From NCBI GenBank assembly GCA_023250585.1, contig JAHFAK010000091.1, forward strand, positions 1 to 10,313: 10,313 nucleotides of DNA, written 5' to 3'. Positions 1-6,350 of the stretch are shown here, one piece after another; position 1 is the stretch's first letter, and each line of letters opens with the position of its first letter. Below the pieces are notes generated by a model. That model ran no database searches. It was not told the DNA's origin and saw only the letters and a program-made list of their open reading frames with translations. The position numbers and the translations under genes are program-made. Source of the stretch: Deltaproteobacteria bacterium. Lineage in GTDB: Bacteria > Bdellovibrionota_F > JAHFAK01.

Positions 1-1
1 T

Positions 2-274
2 ACGGGAAAAAAACAAGGAGTACGAATCAGTGTCTATGCTGATCCTGATGAGTTTTTGCACCATGCATCTCAGTATCGAAATGATACGCCTATTTATATT
101 GATTCACATTTAAAAGATGGCAAAAAAGGAGAGATCGTGAGCAAAGAAATTAAAGCCCGAGGTTTTACCACAATCTATCTTGCTACGGGCTCATCACCGG
201 AGGAATTTGGTGAACTTCCATGGATCACAAAGATTGTCGGCAAGAATCCACCCTGGTTTGAGGAGACACTATGA
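2..274 (+). CDS. C-terminal receiver domain of a truncated signalling protein, probably a hybrid histidine kinase (5' end outside window)
   Basis: The frame is open from base 2 to the TGA at 272-274, so the 5' part lies outside the window; a TTG at 56 is just an internal codon. The 90 visible residues look like the second half of a receiver domain. There is an acceptor-type Asp in PIYID (Asp codon 101-103), a beta-4 IYLATG with the usual Thr, and a terminal VGKNPPW whose Lys fits the conserved receiver lysine. The end aligns well with the last 80 residues of the hybrid kinase at 2907-5258: LPWITKIVGKNPPW against LLPWITGVIDKNPPW, and GFTTIYLAT against GFTKVFVTA. Unlike that paralogue, this copy keeps the acceptor Asp. 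The downstream gene starts inside its stop codon (ATGA), so the two are translationally coupled. That the missing part is a kinase is inferred from the paralogue. Confidence 0.8.
   Translation, partial: TGKKQGVRISVYADPDEFLHHASQYRNDTPIYIDSHLKDGKKGEIVSKEIKARGFTTIYLATGSSPEEFGELPWITKIVGKNPPWFEETL
259..265 (+). promoter_or_regulatory. Ribosome binding site for the DHp mini-protein
   Basis: The purine run GAGGAG lies within the last codons of the upstream gene, about six bases before the ATG at 271. It fixes the start of the mini-protein and makes the later ATG at 289 unnecessary. Confidence 0.6.
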
Positions 275-474
275 ACCATAAAAACCATATGAGAGAAGCA
301 GTACATGGAGCGCGAGGATCATTGAATCCTATCGTTGGATTTTTTAACCTCATTGACGAACAAAAACTTACTCACGATGAGAAAGAGCTTTATGATGCCG
401 CTCGAATAAGCATCAAAAAAATCGAACGAGAACTTGATACCTTAAGAATGCTTATAAACGAAGAAGACCTGTAG
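271..474 (+). CDS. Stand-alone HisKA-like (DHp) mini-protein, 67 residues
   Basis: The ATG at 271 overlaps the stop of the preceding gene and has GAGGAG about six bases upstream, so this start is well supported. The protein reads as a helical hairpin. His12 begins an H-box-like run (HGARGSLNPIVGF), with Arg at +3, Leu at +6, Ile at +9 and Gly at +11 as in the HisKA family. A short loop near residues 31-36 follows, then a second amphipathic helix (about 37-64) of the HisKA alpha-2 type. There is no ATPase domain and no room for one. The residue after His is Gly, where autophosphorylating HisKA kinases have Glu or Asp, and the usual Pro at +5 is Ser, with Pro at +8. It may act as a dimeric phosphotransfer protein (compare Spo0B or Hpt proteins) or as a decoy for the upstream kinase; this is inference. 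Its 3' end overlaps the convergent aminotransferase gene by 23 bases. Confidence 0.75.
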   Translation: MNHKNHMREAVHGARGSLNPIVGFFNLIDEQKLTHDEKELYDAARISIKKIERELDTLRMLINEEDL

Positions 475-1711
475 GGATACTTTTTTCAAAAATTCTCATC
501 GCTTTTTGGATTACATCAATGGATGTAACTAAAGGAGGTAAAAATTTTATAACTTGATCGTTCGAACCACAACGTTCAAGAATTAGTCCATTTTGAAATG
601 ATTGATTAGTAATTTGTTTTGCCAACTCTGGCTTCTTACAATCAACTCCTAATATAAGACCTTTCCCTCTTAGTTCTCCATTTGACAGATGAGTTTTAAT
701 AATTGTTTCCAACGCTGTCTTGAGAATTTTTGCCCTTTCGTTTATCTCCTTTTCAAACTTTTGTATGGACCAAAATTGTTTTAGTGTTTCAGTAGCACTG
801 ACAAAAGCCAAATTATTACCTCTGAAAGTACCATTATGTTCTCCTGGTTTCCATATATCTATCTCAGGTTTTAGAAGAAGTACCGCAAATGGCAAACCAA
901 ATCCACTAAGCGATTTCGACAAAACTACAACATGAGGTATAATGTGCGATTCCTCAAAACTAAAAAATGTTCCCGTCCTACCGCAACCAACCTGTATATC
1001 ATCAATTATAAGAAGAATTTTAAGTTGATTACAAAGTTCATAAAGCGATTGAAGCCATTTATTGCTCGCAACGTTAACTCCCCCTTCTCCTTGTATGGTT
1101 TCAACAATGATAGCTGCAGGAAGATCTATCCCACTACTTTCATCCTCAAGAAAACGCCTCAAATAATCTATGGTATTTACCTTATCTCCAAGATAGCTAT
1201 CATACGGCATAAAAGTAACATTGTTTAAAGATCCTTCAGAACCTTTTCTATAATATGAATGTCCTGTAACAGCGAGAGCTCCCAAAGAAACACCATGAAA
1301 AGCATTGGTAAATGAGATTATTTGTTTTCTGCCGGTCACCTTTCGTGCAATTTTCAATGCAGCTTCTACTGCGTTAGTACCTGTAGGCCCAGTAAATTGG
1401 ATTTTATAATTCAGTTTTCTGGGTTGTAAAATTAAAGCATAAAAGGTTTCTAAAAATTCCTGTTTTGCAGTTGTTGCTAAATCTAGGCTATGAACGATTC
1501 CATCGTTATTGAGATATTCGATTACTTTTTGTTTAATCTGTAGATTATTATGGCCATAGTTTAATGATCCTGCACCACACAGAAAATCAATATACTCTTT
1601 CCCATCCTTATCATAAAGATAAGAATCCTTTGCAGATTTAAATATAACAGGAAAATTGCGACAATAGGAACGTACATTAGATTCCAAGCTTAAATATTCT
1701 TCATCTTTCAT
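452..1711 (-). CDS. Class III PLP-dependent aminotransferase, EctB/diaminobutyrate-2-oxoglutarate transaminase-like
   Basis: This 419-residue protein has the usual length of EctB/Dat enzymes, which form L-2,4-diaminobutyrate from aspartate semialdehyde with glutamate as amino donor. Visible motifs are the phosphate-binding region GPTGTNAVEAAL (108-119), FHG with LGALAVTG (138-150), the cofactor-ring aspartate region IIDDIQVGCGRTG (235-247), and the Schiff-base lysine Lys266 in LSKSLSGFGLP. GPTGTNAVEAALK is typical of the EctB branch rather than of ornithine or GABA aminotransferases. It should be a soluble cytoplasmic enzyme. The start at 1711 has GAGAGGAT a few bases upstream. No ectA or ectC is visible: the neighbours are a signalling mini-protein (convergent, 23 bp overlap) and a divergent lipoprotein gene. 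A role in ectoine, siderophore or other diaminobutyrate chemistry therefore cannot be assigned. Confidence in the family is high; confidence in the exact substrate is moderate. Confidence 0.92.
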   Translation of the reverse strand: MKDEEYLSLESNVRSYCRNFPVIFKSAKDSYLYDKDGKEYIDFLCGAGSLNYGHNNLQIKQKVIEYLNNDGIVHSLDLATTAKQEFLETFYALILQPRKLNYKIQFTGPTGTNAVEAALKIARKVTGRKQIISFTNAFHGVSLGALAVTGHSYYRKGSEGSLNNVTFMPYDSYLGDKVNTIDYLRRFLEDESSGIDLPAAIIVETIQGEGGVNVASNKWLQSLYELCNQLKILLIIDDIQVGCGRTGTFFSFEESHIIPHVVVLSKSLSGFGLPFAVLLLKPEIDIWKPGEHNGTFRGNNLAFVSATETLKQFWSIQKFEKEINERAKILKTALETIIKTHLSNGELRGKGLILGVDCKKPELAKQITNQSFQNGLILERCGSNDQVIKFLPPLVTSIDVIQKAMRIFEKSIPTGLLRL

Positions 1712-1744
1712 TTAGATCCTCTCTCCCCAGAGACACATTACCTT

Positions 1745-1773
1745 TTCATAGGCTATCTGTAAGCCTTTGACAA
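1745..1773 (-). promoter_or_regulatory. Probable sigma-70-type promoter of the aminotransferase
   Basis: Read on the minus strand, TTGTCA (1768-1773) and TATGAA (1745-1750) are separated by 17 bases. Transcription would start around 1738, giving a leader of about 27 bases before the ATG. The -35 element coincides with the TTTGACAAGAA block shared with the other divergent region, so activity here could be linked to the rightward promoter. Confidence 0.4.
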
Positions 1774-1790
1774 GAACATTTTGGCATAAT

Positions 1791-1820
1791 TTGACAATTT
1801 TCCCTAAATCAAGGTATACA
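1791..1820 (+). promoter_or_regulatory. Sigma-70-type promoter of the lipoprotein gene
   Basis: A consensus -35 TTGACA (1791-1796) and a -10 TATACA (1815-1820) are separated by 18 bases. Element sequences, spacing and part of the spacer (ATTTT, CC, ATC, GG) are repeated at 10243-10272 ahead of the gene at the right edge. That conservation between diverged copies is the best evidence for function. Confidence 0.65.
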
Positions 1821-1839
1821 TTTTTTGTAATTTTTAAAC

Positions 1840-1845
1840 GGGAGG
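1840..1845 (+). promoter_or_regulatory. Ribosome binding site deciding the lipoprotein start
   Basis: GGGAGG followed by exactly five T bases precedes the ATG at 1851. The same arrangement, base for base, occurs at 10296-10306. It selects 1851 over the in-frame TTG at 1767, which would put the promoter inside the coding region. Confidence 0.75.
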
Positions 1846-1850
1846 TTTTT

Positions 1851-2588
1851 ATGCGAAAATTATTGAGTGTATTTTCTTTCATTCTTCTTTCTTTATCTAT
1901 CATTTCCTGCCAAGAAAATGCTGATTTAGATGCCTATGATGAGGGTGAAGATCTGTATAAAGATTCCCATATTAATTACTATCTCTTTGATGGGAGTGAT
2001 CAAGGGTATAGTGATACGCAATTTATTCCTACAATGACAACTAGTTATGAGGGCACAAATGAGTATCTAATTACGACTACAAAATCTAAAAAGAAGATTA
2101 TTAAAAATGCGGTGCCTGAGATATATTATCAAGATGATCCTAAGGCATATGGTACAATATACTATATGATCAATGAAAATAATGTAGATAAATTTGTTGA
2201 AGAATATTATGAATGGTACCCAGAAGACGAATACGAAGAACTGGTTGAAAAAGCAGAAGCACGATTAAAGGACTGGTTTGGAACTGCAGGTACTCCCCCA
2301 TCGAATGCATTCTATGAACGAGTATTTTGGTACGCTGATAGTATAACTTTCAATGGAGAGCCAAATAATGGTGAAAATGGATATGAAATCATCACACAAG
2401 CCGAATATTTACCTTTTCAAGATGTGTATGGAAATGGGAAAAGACTTATTATGAAAAAAGATGGTATTAAAGTCTATGATTTTAATGATGTTGTAAACTC
2501 GCCTCTTGGCTCGACAGTTAATCCTTTATCTAAGATTGATTTCCAGAATACCGTAAATGTTATCCATCCCGTTCCTAATGGAAAATAG
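1851..2588 (+). CDS. Lipoprotein of unknown function, 245 residues
   Basis: I do not recognise the family. The N-terminus is a clear lipoprotein signal: basic MRK, a hydrophobic run (LLSVFSFILLSLSI), and lipobox ISC with Cys20, followed by Gln. It should be lipidated on the outer side of the inner membrane or sorted to the outer membrane. The mature 226 residues are hydrophilic, acidic and rich in Tyr (for example EEYYEWYPEDEYEEL near 117-131), with no further membrane segment and only the lipobox Cys. A short basic run (KSKKK) lies near residues 78-82. The start at 1851 is fixed by GGGAGG five bases upstream and by the identical leader at 10296-10313. The stop falls one base from the end of the convergent EF-hand gene. 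The conserved promoter suggests co-expression with the gene at 10307. Confidence 0.85.
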   Translation: MRKLLSVFSFILLSLSIISCQENADLDAYDEGEDLYKDSHINYYLFDGSDQGYSDTQFIPTMTTSYEGTNEYLITTTKSKKKIIKNAVPEIYYQDDPKAYGTIYYMINENNVDKFVEEYYEWYPEDEYEELVEKAEARLKDWFGTAGTPPSNAFYERVFWYADSITFNGEPNNGENGYEIITQAEYLPFQDVYGNGKRLIMKKDGIKVYDFNDVVNSPLGSTVNPLSKIDFQNTVNVIHPVPNGK

Positions 2589-2589
2589 A

Positions 2590-2859
2590 TTAATGAGGTA
2601 AGCATTCAGGAACATTGATTATGAGTAACTTCTGTTCAAATATATCCAACCTACCATTACCATTTTTGTCGTACATTCCTTTAAACTCAGAACCATCGAA
2701 AACTTTTAAACCAGACTCTTGTTTGTAAACACTATAGTTAGAATCCCATTTGATCAAACCTTCTAATATTAACTTACCATCTAAAATTCTAAATAATGGA
2801 GAACCATCTTTTTTAGCTACAACAGGAGCATCGAGTATATGAAATCCATTAATCTTCAT
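2590..2859 (-). CDS. Small protein with a single EF-hand loop, 89 residues
   Basis: The family is unknown. The striking feature is a canonical 12-residue EF-hand loop at 64-75 (DKNGNGRLDIFE): ligand positions are Asp1, Asn3, Asn5 and Glu12, with Gly at 6, an aliphatic residue at 8 and Asp at 9. One bound Ca2+ per chain is therefore plausible. The flanks are short and the N-terminal half (DAPVVAKKDGSPLFRILDG) looks like beta structure, so it is not a classic paired EF-hand protein. There is no signal peptide and no good SD before the ATG at 2859, although the frame is open for 12 more codons upstream. It lies 47 bp downstream of the kinase on the same strand and may be translated from that mRNA, or may be the surviving end of a larger gene. 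It meets the lipoprotein gene tail to tail with a one-base gap. The composition looks protein-like, but reality of the gene is only moderately supported. Confidence 0.5.
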   Translation of the reverse strand: MKINGFHILDAPVVAKKDGSPLFRILDGKLILEGLIKWDSNYSVYKQESGLKVFDGSEFKGMYDKNGNGRLDIFEQKLLIINVPECLPH

Positions 2860-2906
2860 GGTAAAGGATATAGCACAAATATTTTGTAACTCATTGCTTT
2901 AATTTA

Positions 2907-5258
2907 TTAATTTATCCGTACCCAAGGAGGATTCTTATCAATAACACCAGTAATCCATGGAAGTAAATGAATTTTATCTGGATCATCGGCGGTTACAAAT
3001 ACTTTCGTAAATCCATAGTCGGTAATCGCTCGATATAATGTGTGAATGTACTGGTCTTCTGAAACACGTTCTCCTATATATACGGGAACATTACGATCAA
3101 TAGTCTTTGCGTCTAACACAAAATCCTCGGCTCGAGAATAATAGCAGACCTCTTTATTATGCTCTTGGGCCGAAAGTTTCCAGTGAAGCTCAAGACTATT
3201 ATCTCGTCCAATGAATATGGCATCGTATACTTCTCGAAGATGAACCTCGATGGGCACAAGATATGCAAGTCCTTTAGGAAGCAATCTTACCCCTAAAGTC
3301 TCACAACGCTTTTGTATTACCGAGTCCTCACAATGGCTCGTAACGAGAATGGACTCTCGGCCAATAGAGTGTTTCTCTATAACATCAAGGCCAGTTTCTG
3401 GCTCACCGATCAATTCATAGTCACTTAAGATAAGGCATTTTGGAAATCGCTGAGCCTTATACCACTCTGAAAAACTTCGAGCGGTGGTAAAGTGTAGAAG
3501 TCGGATGTCTCCATCGGCAAGGTCGTAATCACGAAATCGCGTCTTCCATATATCATGAATCGATTGATCATCATCGAGAATTAAAATGTTCGTTCGAGGA
3601 TTCACCATAATAGAAGGTAAAAACCATGCTGGCGATTCTGCACGTTTAAATACCAGAGTTACTGTCGTGCCTATGCCAACTTCAGATTCAATACGAATAC
3701 ATCCTTTCATCTTCTCCATTGTTTCTTGTGCATGAGCTAATCCAAGTCCTGAGCCATGCTTTTTGTCAAAGGAAACACCTCGATCAAAGACTGTATCGAT
3801 GCGATCGCGGGGAATGCCTTGTCCCGTATCTGCAATCGCTAAAATAACATCTGTTTTCGTAGCACTTAAAGATATCGTCACGGTCCCAGTATCTTTTAGA
3901 GCCTCCACCGCATTATTAACAAGATTCGAAATAACGCGTTTAAACTCTACGGGTTCAATAGCAGCAAATGCTCCATAGGATGACTCATCAAAGTGTTCTT
4001 CAATGACGACTCCCTGTCGATCACGATATTGTGTTCTCTTTTCTGATATAACATTTTCAGTAAGACTCGAGAGCAATTCTACACGAGATGGTTTACTTCC
4101 AATCTTTGGTAGTGCTGTTTCAATAGTCCGCTCTTTCATCTGTGATAAATTATTCACAATATCCTGAATCCGCTTTGCCGAGCTTCGAAGCGATATCCTC
4201 TCTGCTTCAGGAATCTTCTGACTCATCTTTGCAATCATCATCGTCAATGCAGCTAGTGGTGATTTAATGTCATGCGCTACTTGCGCTGCGATTTCGATTA
4301 ATCTTTCTGAAACTACTTTACTCCTTTTTTCTTCTTCTAATCTACTTCGCTGACTATGCATCTCAAGCAATGCATTAGCCACTTTCTTAAATAGCGGATC
4401 TTTAGGAATGCTGTCTTTGAAATTCTCATCTTCTCTATTCGAAACATGAGAAACAATCTTTATTAGTTCATTCACTGGCCTCTTAAGGCTATTGTAAAGT
4501 AAAATGGAAAAAATAAATAAAATACAACCAGCAACTATCATAATAGTTATAAAATCTTTGCGAATTAACATGAAAGTTCTTGAAATAGGGTCCGAATAAG
4601 TAAATTTTATCCCTAATCCGTAAATAGGAAACACTCTTTTGGTTCTATTGGTTTCTCTTGATGAATCTGTAACATATAATATAACTTTAGGTTTAAAGTG
4701 AGAGTAATTAAATGTTATTTCCTTGTACGCATTTTCAATTACATTAATAATCGATTTTAAAGGACAAATACCAATTAAGTAACCTGTTAATACCTTTGAG
4801 TTGATATTGTAAAAAGGTTTTATATACATTACATGATTCTTCTCATACTTTATAGGATTTATATTAAAATCATTACTATCAAAATGAGTAATCAATGTAG
4901 TTAACGCTTCGTCCATAACCCTAGAAACATTACCTTTGGAGTCTATAAGTATAATGTTGAGTGGTTCTAAATCATTATCAAGTTGATCTATAACTTTATT
5001 AAACTGATCAAACATTCCAAATGTAACTGCTACCTCTGGGTAAGCAGTATTTGTAAGAAAATTAATAAGCCTAAATTTTTCTTCTATTACTAATTGAATC
5101 TTGCTCGTAAATTTTTCATTTATTTTTTCTAATTCTTTTCTTTCTTTAAATACAACTTCTCTATCTAAAGAAAGATACTGCACCGTTCCCACAGCCATAA
5201 TTGATACTAGAACTACACCAACGAAAAGAACGAGATTTTTAATAACATAACTATTCAT
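2907..5258 (-). CDS. Membrane hybrid sensor histidine kinase with Cache-like sensor, HisKA, HATPase, one receiver and a terminal degenerate receiver
   Basis: This 783-residue inner-membrane kinase has a TM helix at about 8-28 and a periplasmic sensor at about 30-233. The sensor shows Cache-like strands (IILIDSKGNV 102-111; LTGYLIGI 157-164). A second TM helix lies at 237-257, with a short HAMP-like linker and coiled coil to about 325. HisKA carries His329 in AHDIKSPL. The ATPase has the N-box (NLVNNAVEAL 445-454), DTGQGIP (477-483) and GSGLGL (502-507). Receiver 1 (about 556-670) has Asp562-564, acceptor Asp613, Thr640/Ser641 and Lys662, so it looks functional. The final 110 residues form a second receiver-like domain, homologous to the protein ending at 274, in which the acceptor position reads YIG (Gly729) and the acidic pocket reads FIGRD (683-686). 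It therefore probably cannot be phosphorylated there. The gene follows the binding-protein gene by 24 bp, suggesting LuxP/LuxQ-like ligand relay. The sensor part is far more AT-rich than the kinase part. Confidence 0.95.
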   Translation of the reverse strand: MNSYVIKNLVLFVGVVLVSIMAVGTVQYLSLDREVVFKERKELEKINEKFTSKIQLVIEEKFRLINFLTNTAYPEVAVTFGMFDQFNKVIDQLDNDLEPLNIILIDSKGNVSRVMDEALTTLITHFDSNDFNINPIKYEKNHVMYIKPFYNINSKVLTGYLIGICPLKSIINVIENAYKEITFNYSHFKPKVILYVTDSSRETNRTKRVFPIYGLGIKFTYSDPISRTFMLIRKDFITIMIVAGCILFIFSILLYNSLKRPVNELIKIVSHVSNREDENFKDSIPKDPLFKKVANALLEMHSQRSRLEEEKRSKVVSERLIEIAAQVAHDIKSPLAALTMMIAKMSQKIPEAERISLRSSAKRIQDIVNNLSQMKERTIETALPKIGSKPSRVELLSSLTENVISEKRTQYRDRQGVVIEEHFDESSYGAFAAIEPVEFKRVISNLVNNAVEALKDTGTVTISLSATKTDVILAIADTGQGIPRDRIDTVFDRGVSFDKKHGSGLGLAHAQETMEKMKGCIRIESEVGIGTTVTLVFKRAESPAWFLPSIMVNPRTNILILDDDQSIHDIWKTRFRDYDLADGDIRLLHFTTARSFSEWYKAQRFPKCLILSDYELIGEPETGLDVIEKHSIGRESILVTSHCEDSVIQKRCETLGVRLLPKGLAYLVPIEVHLREVYDAIFIGRDNSLELHWKLSAQEHNKEVCYYSRAEDFVLDAKTIDRNVPVYIGERVSEDQYIHTLYRAITDYGFTKVFVTADDPDKIHLLPWITGVIDKNPPWVRIN

Positions 5259-5282
5259 TTACTAAGGCCTACAAAAATATTA

Positions 5283-6347
5283 TTAATTGTTAAATAAAAT
5301 ATTTGATACTCCTGCATAGGTCAAAATACTATAAGGAATTTCAATAGCTAAGTTTTTAGCACGATCTCTATTAATAACGAGTGAAAGCGGATTTTTTCTC
5401 CGAATAGAGTATTCTTTATTCTCATTATTTTGAAGTAATCTTTGAAACAACTCCTTAGCACTATAAGAACCCATTTCTTCTGCAGAAATGGCAAGGGATA
5501 TTAGTCGCCCTCCCTTTACATTAAAAACAGCACATCCTACATCAAGAAATTTTGTATTTTCATTTACCCACTTATCAATCTGCTTATATGAGACATACTG
5601 ACCTTTTTTATCTCGATAAGTAAAAAATGCTACAAAGACAACAACGGTTTTTTTAGGATCAACTCTCTTAAGACGGGCTTTTAGTCGTTCAAAGTCAGTA
5701 TCCACAAACTCATCGATTTTTTTTATCCCGAGTGTTTTTAAAGAAGAGTCTTTGAGTAATTGGTCCTTAAAGTCCTTGAGCATATATTGTCCCGTAATAC
5801 TTGTTTCACTTATTAAGAGGACCTTCTTAATTGTTGGTCTCAAATGTTTGACGATCTTTATTACCGGAGAAATGTTATGGCGCTCAAGAGAACCGACGAT
5901 ACCTTTTTCTCCATTAACATAGCCATAATCTTCTATTTTTCCATTAATTCCAGCAACGCTTACTAAAGTATTCTTTGTCTTTAAATAAGTTAAAAGGCCT
6001 TTTGCAGCATCATCATCAGTAAGTATTACTGCCTGAGGACTCAATTGAGCTATTTTCTTCTTCGCATTGTGAATAGCTTTTTTTATTTGCTGTGATTGAC
6101 TGCTTTTCTTTGTATCTAAAAATATTCTCTCAATCTTCCAGCCCTTATTGGCAAGATGATATTCACTGAAGGCTTTTACAATTCCTTTATCTTCTTCAGC
6201 AGTCCACTCATAATCCATAGCATAACTATGAACTACCAATAAAACTTTCTTTTCAAGAAAAGGGGCAGTGCTTTTTCTACTCCAAGTATTCTTTAGGGGA
6301 GTTATTAAGAATAGTAGTATTAAAAGGTTAAAGGTGCATTTATTCAT
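5283..6347 (-). CDS. Periplasmic substrate-binding protein (ABC_sub_bind-like), likely sensor partner
   Basis: This 354-residue protein has an N-terminal signal peptide: hydrophobic FNLLILLFLITPL at 6-18, with cleavage probably near residue 23. The mature start KVLLVVHSYAMDYEW (34-48) and the acidic VILTDDDAAKGLL (107-119) match binding proteins of the ABC_sub_bind type, a two-lobed periplasmic-binding fold; VAGINGK (131-137) and VLLISETSITGQ (176-187) look like further strand-loop elements. There are no permease or ATPase genes nearby. Its neighbours are a methyltransferase, ending three bases upstream, and a hybrid kinase, starting 24 bases downstream, so it is more likely a signal receptor presenting a ligand to the kinase than a transport component. 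That role is inferred from context. The ATG at 6347 lacks a strong SD at normal distance, in keeping with translational coupling to the methyltransferase. The ligand is unknown. Confidence 0.88.
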   Translation of the reverse strand: MNKCTFNLLILLFLITPLKNTWSRKSTAPFLEKKVLLVVHSYAMDYEWTAEEDKGIVKAFSEYHLANKGWKIERIFLDTKKSSQSQQIKKAIHNAKKKIAQLSPQAVILTDDDAAKGLLTYLKTKNTLVSVAGINGKIEDYGYVNGEKGIVGSLERHNISPVIKIVKHLRPTIKKVLLISETSITGQYMLKDFKDQLLKDSSLKTLGIKKIDEFVDTDFERLKARLKRVDPKKTVVVFVAFFTYRDKKGQYVSYKQIDKWVNENTKFLDVGCAVFNVKGGRLISLAISAEEMGSYSAKELFQRLLQNNENKEYSIRRKNPLSLVINRDRAKNLAIEIPYSILTYAGVSNILFNN

Positions 6348-6350
6348 ATT

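Larger units (their letters stand above)
1709..1857. repeat. Divergent intergenic promoter block, copy 1
   Basis: The whole gap between the aminotransferase and the lipoprotein resembles the gap at 10158-10313. Matching blocks in the same order are: ATCCTC then CCCCAGAG near the leftward ATG (1716-1721 and 1725-1732; copy 2 at 10166-10171 and 10177-10184), TTTGRCAAGAA (1766 on; 10214 on), TTTGACAATTTT followed by CC, ATC and GGTATA (1790 on; 10242 on), and GGGAGGTTTTTATGCGAA (1840-1857; 10296-10313). The intervening bases are diverged and carry small length differences. The copies are in direct orientation with their rightward start codons 8456 bp apart. Confidence 0.75.

Noticed and set aside
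720-1228. Two open frames on the plus strand inside the aminotransferase
   Set aside because: Antisense to a well-conserved enzyme gene, with no motifs of their own; shadows.
1782-1797. Sigma-54 promoter in copy 1 (TTGGCATAATTTGACA)
   Set aside because: The -24 GG is present, but the -12 GC would fall two bases off the required spacing; the sigma-70-type promoter explains the region better.
1767-1850. TTG start at 1767 extending the lipoprotein by 28 codons
   Set aside because: The extension would translate the promoter and place 28 residues before a perfect lipoprotein signal; GGGAGG supports 1851.
1712-1903. A 63-codon open frame on the minus strand across the divergent promoter region
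   Set aside because: It covers the promoter and the signal peptide of the lipoprotein gene, has no family resemblance, and conflicts with the well-supported start at 1851.
3763-3978. Plus-strand open frame inside the kinase gene
   Set aside because: Antisense to conserved ATPase-domain motifs; shadow.
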